The notes beneath the pieces were generated by a model that searched no databases, was not told the origin of the DNA, and was given only the letters and a program-made list of their open reading frames with translations. A program made the translations under genes and the position numbers. 5,903 nucleotides of DNA from Actinomycetota bacterium (lineage in GTDB: Bacteria > Actinomycetota > Actinomycetes > Nanopelagicales > Nanopelagicaceae): contig WLQV01000072.1 of NCBI GenBank assembly GCA_009697555.1, positions 1 to 5,903 of the forward strand. The letters are read 5' to 3'. Below, piece after piece: positions 1 through 3,509 of the stretch; the first letter of the stretch is position 1, and each line of letters opens with the position of its first letter.

Positions 1-19
1 CGCAAGATACCTTTTAGGT

Positions 20-643
20 ATGGCTTTTGATCCCTTGCCCCGCACTCCGAGCCCAGTTCGCCTTGCAGTAGATCTCACCGAGTCACATACTCTCGAAGCT
101 AAGGCTGTCGCGCTCCCTGGTATCGATGAGGGCGAGATCGTTGTCATTAGATCACCTCGTCGCAAGCGCCACATCTCCGCTTATCGCCAAGCGGGAAGAA
201 TTGTGATCTCGATTCCGGCACGTTTGAGTAAGGCAGATGAGCGGGCGATTGTTCCGGAGATGGTTGCGAAGATTCGCGCACAAGAGGCGGCGCGCACTCC
301 CGGTGAGATGCAATTGGCGCAGCGCATCGATGAGCTCCTCACTGCGCATGCACCGGAAATTAGCGAGCGCCCCAACTCAGTTCACTGGCGAAGCATGCGC
401 CAACGTTGGGGTTCGTGCACAAGTGTCGATGGATCGATTCGAATTTCTGATCGCTTAAAACAGGCGCCTGATTATGTTCTCGATTTTCTTCTCTTCCATG
501 AATCGATTCATCTGCGTTACGCCGATCATGGCGTGGAGTTCCAAGAAGTCATGGATCGCTATCCCGATGGCGCCAAGGCGCAGGCATACCTCGATGGCTA
601 CGAGGCCGCTGAGGATGCGCTGATTCCGCCAGAGTTGGATTAG
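20..643 (+). CDS. YgjP/DUF45-type (M48-like) zinc metallopeptidase
   Basis: Predicted zinc-dependent hydrolase of the YgjP/DUF45 family, 207 residues, probably cytosolic since no signal peptide or membrane segment is visible. The N-terminal half has the basic stretch RSPRRKRHISAYRQ (residues 44-57) and IPARLS (65-70), as in actinobacterial members. The family signature QRWGSC is at 128-133, and the active-site motif HESIH (HExxH) is at 160-164, followed by the likely third zinc ligand His170 in DHGVEF. The physiological substrate of this family is not established. ATG at 20 is the first start in view, but the frame is open to the window edge (no stop in bases 2-19) and only a weak AGG precedes it, so a start outside the window cannot be excluded. 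Codon use matches the neighbours. It is 224 bp from the next gene, in the same direction. The family call is firm; the biological role is unknown. Confidence 0.88.
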   Translation: MAFDPLPRTPSPVRLAVDLTESHTLEAKAVALPGIDEGEIVVIRSPRRKRHISAYRQAGRIVISIPARLSKADERAIVPEMVAKIRAQEAARTPGEMQLAQRIDELLTAHAPEISERPNSVHWRSMRQRWGSCTSVDGSIRISDRLKQAPDYVLDFLLFHESIHLRYADHGVEFQEVMDRYPDGAKAQAYLDGYEAAEDALIPPELD

Positions 644-712
644 GTCGCCAGAGGCAGAGTGAACTGGGCCAGAGGCATCGAAAGAGGCAGAGCTAGGTCG
701 CCAAAGGCATCC
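641..712. repeat. Imperfect short direct repeats (GCCARAGGCA family)
   Basis: TAGGTCGCCA occurs at 641-650, overlapping the metallopeptidase stop codon, and again at 694-703. Inside and between them the core GCCAGAGGCA is at 647-656 and 668-677, a partial copy AAAGAGGCAGAG at 681-692, and GCCAAAGGCATCC at 700-712. This gives about four degenerate copies in roughly 70 bases. It looks like local duplication just downstream of a stop codon. No function is evident, and no strong hairpin or T-run accompanies it. Confidence 0.5.
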
Positions 713-857
713 AAGAGGGGGCAATCGGTAACTTTTGCCGAGAAATACGCTCAAAAAGAGTGGCGAACCCCGCCCTTCACGCTCGTCTGCGGGTATCGTG
801 GCTCACGTACACGGACAGCGCTCGGGAACTCTCCCGCAACCTGGCCGGAGTCCGATT

Positions 858-864
858 GGAGGAG
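858..864 (+). promoter_or_regulatory. Ribosome binding site that sets the start of the DUF5679 gene
   Basis: GGAGGAG lies just before ATG 868. Its GGAGG core leaves a 5 nt spacer. The reading frame stays open upstream to a GTG at 760, but that GTG has no comparable Shine-Dalgarno sequence, so this site supports the short 53-residue product. Confidence 0.8.
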
Positions 865-867
865 ATT

Positions 868-1029
868 ATGGCTGAGACATACAAGGGTGACGCTTACTGC
901 GTTAAGTGCAAAGAGAAGCGTGATTTTGAGGGAACCGTAAAGGTCTCTGACTCAGGTCGTCGCATGGCACAGGGCATCTGCTCGGTCTGCGGCACCAAGC
1001 TCAATCGCATTCTTGGCAAGGCACAGTAA
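868..1029 (+). CDS. Small zinc-ribbon protein, DUF5679 family
   Basis: A 53-residue protein with the conserved actinobacterial pattern YKGDAYCVKCKEKRDFEG, then GRRMAQG, then CSVCGTKLNRILGKAQ. The two CxxC pairs (residues 11-14 and 38-41) form a probable zinc ribbon, and the rest is basic and soluble. This matches what I know of DUF5679, a small, widely conserved actinobacterial family without an established function; RNA, DNA or protein binding are all possible. The start is ATG 868 because of the strong GGAGGAG site just upstream. Extending to GTG 760 would add 36 residues that look like translated non-coding DNA. The gene is followed by an intrinsic terminator and is probably its own transcription unit, or read through from the metallopeptidase. 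No promoter could be picked out with confidence in 644-857. Confidence 0.85.
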   Translation: MAETYKGDAYCVKCKEKRDFEGTVKVSDSGRRMAQGICSVCGTKLNRILGKAQ

Positions 1030-1083
1030 CGCTCTAACGAACCACTAGTTTTACGCACCGCAGCGCAAGCTTCGGCGCAAGAG

Positions 1084-1117
1084 ACCCGCACTACCTCACG
1101 GTGGTGCGGGTTTTCTT
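1084..1117 (+). terminator. Rho-independent terminator after the DUF5679 gene
   Basis: An 11-bp stem, CCCGCACTACC (1085-1095) with GGTGGTGCGGG (1100-1110), contains one G.U pair and a TCAC tetraloop. A1084-T1111 can add a twelfth pair. TTTTCTT follows directly from 1111. It ends transcription about 55 bases after the DUF5679 stop codon. Confidence 0.88.
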
Positions 1118-1344
1118 ATTCGCATCGACCTGGGCCGGCTTCTTATTTCGGATCTATGTGAAGTGCAGGTGAAGCGCAATCACAGTGCAATCACAGTGCA
1201 ATTGAATGCGCAGCGAATGTGGATTTAACAGTGCAGCAAATGCGCATTTAAAAGGAAGCCTTGCGCTCGCAATTCTTTACACAGTTAACAATGGCAAGCC
1301 CACTCGATTTGCCTGCCCAGTAATCTCGGCCATTCTCGCCCCCT
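1118..1344. other. Non-coding gap before the cyclodehydratase-like gene
   Basis: About 227 bases with no convincing gene or RNA. They hold a short tandem repeat (1176-1202) and several GTGCA/GCGCA-like words. TAATCT at 1321-1326 fits a -10 element 18 nt before ATG 1345, but no good -35 sits 16-18 nt further up (TTTACA at 1276-1281 is too far), so the promoter of the downstream gene remains undefined. Two tiny ORFs here are discussed among the rejected items. Confidence 0.5.
1176..1202. repeat. Two and a half tandem copies of an 11-bp unit
   Basis: GCAATCACAGT occurs at 1176-1186 and 1187-1197 without change, and GCAAT at 1198-1202 starts a third copy. The array sits in the gap upstream of the cyclodehydratase-like gene. 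It could be a slippage product or a pair of binding sites; nothing in the sequence decides between these. Confidence 0.75.
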
Positions 1345-2436
1345 ATGAGAATCCACGCCACATCACGACCCACACTTAAATCCGGAACATTTACATTTGC
1401 CACATCAACTCACTTGTCGCCAGTTGGTGGTGGTTCAATTTTCTTGGGGCGCCCCGATCATGGAATCGAAATTACCGCGCCACATGCACTTGCGATTGTG
1501 CGCGCATTTACTGGGGCGTGGGATTGCCAAGAAATTAGCGGTCGCCTTGCTGCCCCGATTGAGGAAGTTCTCCATCTCGCCACCCTCGCTTTTAATGCAG
1601 ATTTACTCGACCTCTCCTCTGCTGCGATTCTTGATCATGCGCAGGATATTTCACAACAGCAATTACTCACTCGGATCCACCGCGAAAGTGCTCTGACAAC
1701 TTGGCGCAATCAACCCACGAGCAATAGCGATCACGGAATTTCGACGCTGAGTGCGCGCGGTAAATGGCGGGTAGAATTTTTCGCACACTCTCCACTGATA
1801 TATCGGATTCAACGCAGCCTCGATGCAAGCGGTATTGGCCGCTCCTGCTTCGCAGATTTAACTGAATTGAAAAATAACGCAACACCTCAGGAAGTCGATC
1901 TCGCGCACTTCTCCTCTGATGAATTGGGGCGCCCGATTGGGCCCGCGCTCTCGCTGATTTCACGCGCCACTCGTCTCTTTCCCGAGGCCAGCGATGAAAT
2001 CTCCAAGCAACGTTCCTTGATACTTACTCCCCCTGAATTAGCTGGCATGGCGATGTGGCAAGAGCGGCCGCATCTGATTTATCGAATTCTCTCGCTCTCG
2101 CAGATCGAGCTTGGCCCACTGGTGATTCCAGGAGTGACACCTTGTTGGCGTTGCGCACTTTTACAGCGGAGCGAACAAGATCGGTTGTGGGGTGATTTCT
2201 ATCAAGAAGGAATTAGTAGCCCTGAATTATTAAAGAATTTAGAGAAGCGGCTGCCGCATGCAGTTGTTGATTTTCTCTCCGGCTTAATTGCGCTGGAAGT
2301 TCTGGAATTTATTGATACTGGCGCTAGTGCACTCACACATGGCGCAATCTCACTTGCATTTACGCCACGCTTCTCATTTGCGCGGATCTCTTACTCGCAA
2401 CATCCAGGGTGCGGATGTCAGTGGCCCCAGGAATGA
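1345..2436 (+). CDS. Orphan cyclodehydratase / ThiF-like (TOMM C-protein-like) protein
   Basis: A 363-residue protein resembling the E1-like partner ('C protein', leader-peptide binding) of azole-forming RiPP cyclodehydratases, a form common as a stand-alone actinobacterial gene. Residues 10-90 look like the N-terminal winged-helix/RRE-type region. Residues 140-165 are where the ThiF Rossmann fold should begin, but the glycine-rich nucleotide loop is degenerate (FFAHSPLIYRIQ). The hallmark GPLVIPGVTPCWRC (257-270) and the C-terminal HPGCGCQW (353-360) give the CxxC plus CxC cysteines that bind structural zinc in this fold. In RiPP systems the partner YcaO does the ATP chemistry; neither a YcaO gene nor a plausible precursor peptide is in the window, so azole synthesis is not supported here. 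ATG 1345 is the only usual start after an in-frame TAA at 1321, but it lacks a Shine-Dalgarno sequence. Soluble; family call fairly sure, function unknown. Confidence 0.75.
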   Translation: MRIHATSRPTLKSGTFTFATSTHLSPVGGGSIFLGRPDHGIEITAPHALAIVRAFTGAWDCQEISGRLAAPIEEVLHLATLAFNADLLDLSSAAILDHAQDISQQQLLTRIHRESALTTWRNQPTSNSDHGISTLSARGKWRVEFFAHSPLIYRIQRSLDASGIGRSCFADLTELKNNATPQEVDLAHFSSDELGRPIGPALSLISRATRLFPEASDEISKQRSLILTPPELAGMAMWQERPHLIYRILSLSQIELGPLVIPGVTPCWRCALLQRSEQDRLWGDFYQEGISSPELLKNLEKRLPHAVVDFLSGLIALEVLEFIDTGASALTHGAISLAFTPRFSFARISYSQHPGCGCQWPQE

Positions 2437-2469
2437 AGCCAATTAAAATGAAACTAATTAATTGATTCC

Positions 2470-2526
2470 GATTGGTAGGAGCAATGATGGAGGGCGCGTA
2501 AACACCCTCCATCATTGATACCAATC
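2470..2526. terminator. Long hairpin between convergent genes, probable bidirectional terminator
   Basis: A perfect 13-bp inverted repeat, CAATGATGGAGGG (2482-2494) with CCCTCCATCATTG (2505-2517), has a 10-base loop. An outer 8-bp pair, GATTGGTA (2470-2477) with TACCAATC (2519-2526), extends it across a small asymmetric internal loop. It lies between the + strand gene ending at 2436 and whiB7, and its right arm overlaps the whiB7 stop codon. There is no T-run on either side, so it may act as an mRNA 3'-end stabiliser or a Rho-assisted stop rather than a classical intrinsic terminator. Confidence 0.7.
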
Positions 2527-2953
2527 AGGCTGCGTCAATTTCTTCGCGCTCCTCATCTGTTGTTGCATCGATCTGGGAAGTTGTCAGTGCTTCGAGTGAA
2601 ACAGGTGCTAGAGATAGCGGTGCCATCTCCATGAGGCGTGGACGGCCTACTGTGCGCTTGCGCGCGATGATTTCACCGGCTTCAAAGAGTTCACCGCCCC
2701 ATACGCCACATGGTTCTTGGCGTGAGATCGCTCCCTCTAAGCATCGTGCTTGCATTGGACATTGGCCACAGAGCGCCTTTGCCGCAGCAATCTCTCCCGC
2801 ATCCTCTGCGAAGAAGAGCTCTGGATCTGCGCTGTGACATGGCAGGGTAAAAGCCATTGCGCTATCTGAAGTCTTTGTAACTCCATCTAACCCAATCTTT
2901 CCGCCCTCTTGCGCCCAACCTGGTACTAACAGTTCACTAAATAGAACCGTCAT
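2525..2953 (-). CDS. whiB7: WhiB7-type iron-sulfur transcription factor
   Basis: WhiB-family regulator, 142 residues from ATG 2953. Four cysteines, C39, C62, C65 and C71, fit the [4Fe-4S] ligand pattern C-Xn-CxxC-x5-C. The turn GVWGGELF (83-90) is followed by the basic stretch ARKRTVGRPR (97-106), whose GRPR is the AT-hook that marks the WhiB7 subclass. WhiB7/WblC binds the primary sigma factor region 4 and AT-rich DNA next to the -35, and activates intrinsic resistance to ribosome-targeting antibiotics, including its own gene. Position next to uvrD2 and nudC matches other actinobacteria. ATG 2953 is preferred over GTG 2962 because AGAAGG lies 8 nt upstream of the ATG and touches the GTG. Oddities: about 20 extra residues at the N-terminus, an acidic tail of about 36 residues after the AT-hook, and Cys82 where Trp is usual (EPWGVWGG). 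Regulation is probably by the leader described separately. Confidence 0.93.
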   Translation of the reverse strand: MTVLFSELLVPGWAQEGGKIGLDGVTKTSDSAMAFTLPCHSADPELFFAEDAGEIAAAKALCGQCPMQARCLEGAISRQEPCGVWGGELFEAGEIIARKRTVGRPRLMEMAPLSLAPVSLEALTTSQIDATTDEEREEIDAA

Positions 2954-2961
2954 TTTTCTCA

Positions 2962-2967
2962 CCTTCT
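2962..2967 (-). promoter_or_regulatory. Ribosome binding site of whiB7
   Basis: AGAAGG on the - strand is 8 nt upstream of ATG 2953. It abuts the alternative GTG codon at 2962-2960, which makes that GTG an unlikely start and favours the 142-residue WhiB7. Confidence 0.7.
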
Positions 2968-2988
2968 CTCATCTAGTGCTTTCCTTAT

Positions 2989-3077
2989 TTGGTTCCTGGC
3001 TTGGTTCCTGGCTTGGTTCCTGGCTTGGTTCCTGGCTTGGTTCCTGGCTTGGTTCCTGGCTTGGTTCCTGGCTTGGT
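2989..3077. repeat. 12-bp tandem repeat, seven perfect copies, in the whiB7 leader
   Basis: The + strand unit TTGGTTCCTGGC (GCCAGGAACCAA in whiB7 sense) is repeated seven times without a mismatch from 2989 to 3072, followed by a partial TTGGT to 3077. It lies between the leader terminator and the whiB7 start, ending 36 bases upstream of ATG 2953, so it would be transcribed only after read-through. In whiB7 sense each copy carries one AGGA, a weak Shine-Dalgarno-like word. The unit length is a multiple of three and no frame has a stop (frames read ARNQ, PGTK or SQEP). Identity of all copies points to recent slippage expansion and probable copy-number variation between strains. Confidence 0.97.
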
Positions 3078-3111
3078 CTAGTTTCTTGACTTTCCCATCC
3101 CAACTTTTGGG

Positions 3112-3155
3112 AAAAGAAAAAGGGCCTTCGAATCCGTAGTGGATTCGAGGCCCTT
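3112..3155 (-). terminator. Intrinsic terminator in the whiB7 leader (attenuator)
   Basis: On the - strand AAGGGCCTCGAATCC (3155-3141) pairs with GGATTCGAAGGCCCTT (3135-3120) in a 15-bp stem with one bulged A and a 5-base loop, followed by the T-rich run TTTTTCTTTT (3121-3112, its first bases shared with the stem end). It stands downstream of the whiB7 promoter and about 160 bases before the whiB7 start, with no recognised gene directly upstream except the 59-codon uORF that ends 17 nt earlier. A strong terminator in this place is best read as an attenuator, matching the known control of whiB7/wblC by conditional termination. Confidence 0.88.
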
Positions 3156-3197
3156 GGGGTCCTTATCGGTCTTATCCGATAGAGCTCCAAGTGGCCC
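3148..3197 (-). promoter_or_regulatory. Candidate antiterminator pairing in the whiB7 leader
   Basis: On the - strand GGCCACTTGG (3196-3187) can pair with CCAAGGGCC (3157-3149) through nine base pairs with one bulged A; G3197 opposite U3148 adds a wobble pair. The 3' arm takes up AAGGGCC, the first half of the terminator stem, so the two structures exclude each other. The 5' arm lies inside the last codons of the uORF (13-23 nt before its stop), where a ribosome finishing the uORF would partly cover it. The enclosed loop contains a 6-bp hairpin, TATCGG/CCGATA (3181-3176 with 3169-3164), which holds the uORF stop codon. Confidence 0.5.
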
Positions 3198-3351
3198 GAT
3201 CCACTGCGGTAAAAGTGGCGTAATACGCTGACTTTGTAACCGGATGCCATTGGTGTGACTTCGTGAATCGAGTATTTGTGAATGCAGGCGAAAGCACGGC
3301 AGCGCGCATGATTACGCCTGTCGCATCCATTGAAAGTAGCTCTCGTTGCAT
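3172..3351 (-). CDS. Candidate leaderless 59-codon upstream ORF of the whiB7 leader
   Basis: ATG 3351 opens a 59-codon frame that begins MQRELLSMDATGV, has an aromatic stretch SAYYATF about two thirds along and ends ATWSSIG with TAA at 3174-3172. The A of the ATG lies 7 nt after a -10-like TACCCT, so the transcript would start at or next to it; leaderless translation is common in actinobacteria. It lacks any Shine-Dalgarno sequence. The stop falls 17 nt before the terminator stem, and its last codons form one arm of the candidate antiterminator. Its expected role is regulatory: ribosome progress along it would decide whether the terminator forms. I recognise no protein family. An overlapping frame (ATG 3252, beginning MASGYKVSVLRH) runs through the terminator and is the main rival. 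Confidence 0.5.
   Translation of the reverse strand: MQRELLSMDATGVIMRAAVLSPAFTNTRFTKSHQWHPVTKSAYYATFTAVDRATWSSIG
3190..3218 (-). promoter_or_regulatory. Candidate switching stems upstream of the antiterminator
   Basis: In - strand sense CCACT (3218-3214) can pair with AGTGG (3205-3201), loop 8. The same AGTGG can instead pair with a second CCACT (3194-3190), loop 6, which belongs to the 5' arm of the antiterminator. This gives a 1:2 or 2:3 choice upstream of the 3:4 antiterminator and 4:5 terminator, like a classical amino-acid operon attenuator. The stems are only 5 bp and may be coincidental. Confidence 0.3.
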
Positions 3352-3358
3352 AAGGGAA

Positions 3359-3388
3359 AGGGTAAAGCACGCCTTGATACTTTGGCAA
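3359..3388 (-). promoter_or_regulatory. Candidate whiB7 promoter
   Basis: On the - strand TTGCCA (3388-3383, -35) and TACCCT (3364-3359, -10, fits TANNNT) are separated by 18 nt. The expected transcription start coincides with ATG 3351. The -35 is preceded by the fairly AT-rich TAAATCGTCGAT; WhiB7 is known to favour AT-rich DNA next to the -35 and to activate its own gene, but the match here is modest. Confidence 0.5.
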
Positions 3389-3477
3389 ATCGACGATTTA
3401 TGAGCGTAACGCCTTGCTCTGCGCGCATCTGCATCAGAGCCATTTGCGCGGAGTGCTCGCTGCAGCGCGTGAGCTAT

Positions 3478-3509
3478 TCCGGATTTATTGATTAAGTCCG
3501 GATTTATTG
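3478..3509. repeat. 13-bp direct repeat spanning the uvrD2 stop codon
   Basis: TCCGGATTTATTG occurs at 3478-3490 and 3497-3509 (+ strand), 19 bp apart start to start. The copy at 3497-3509 contains the uvrD2 TAA stop (3506-3504) and the Gln codon before it; the other copy lies just downstream. Each copy includes the palindrome TCCGGA. It is probably a small duplication. Confidence 0.85.

Larger units (their letters stand above)
2954..3503 (-). other. uvrD2-whiB7 intergenic region and whiB7 5' leader
   Basis: About 550 bases separate the uvrD2 stop from the whiB7 start. In transcription order (- strand) they contain a 13-bp direct repeat at the uvrD2 end, about 90 bases with only a 10-bp palindrome (CGCTGCAGCG, 3458-3467), a promoter-like pair (3359-3388), a 59-codon uORF (3172-3351), competing stems, an intrinsic terminator (3112-3155), a 12-bp tandem array (2989-3077) and the whiB7 ribosome binding site. 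No terminator was found directly after uvrD2, so read-through from nudC-uvrD2 into the leader is possible and would meet the same attenuator. Confidence 0.7.

Noticed and set aside
455..754. 99-codon - strand frame over the end of the metallopeptidase
   Set aside because: It is antisense to a gene with clear family motifs and has no ribosome binding site or recognisable domain.
760..867. In-frame N-terminal extension of the DUF5679 protein from GTG 760
   Set aside because: The family is about 50 residues long, and GGAGGAG immediately before ATG 868 fixes the shorter start. The extra residues resemble nothing in the family.
1163..1228. 21-codon ORF (GTG start) in the gap before the cyclodehydratase-like gene, considered as a RiPP precursor
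   Set aside because: It has no ribosome binding site, no cysteine, serine or threonine-rich core, and part of it is the 11-bp repeat.
1261..1323. 20-codon ORF (TTG start) preceded by AAAGGA, considered as a RiPP precursor
   Set aside because: The core has few Cys/Ser/Thr residues and no leader/core layout; the TTG start and 4-nt spacing are weak. It could be chance in a short gap.
2969..3388. 139-codon - strand frame across the whole whiB7 leader
   Set aside because: Its TTG start lies on the -35 element, it reads through a strong terminator hairpin, and a third of its length is the stop-free 12-bp repeat. The lack of a ribosome binding site and of any recognisable domain argues against a real gene, though the part from ATG 3252 remains a rival uORF frame.
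3421..3503. Possible terminator after uvrD2 from the GC-rich palindrome CGCTGCAGCG
   Set aside because: The palindrome is a 10-bp self-complement with no room for a loop, and no T-run follows on the - strand.
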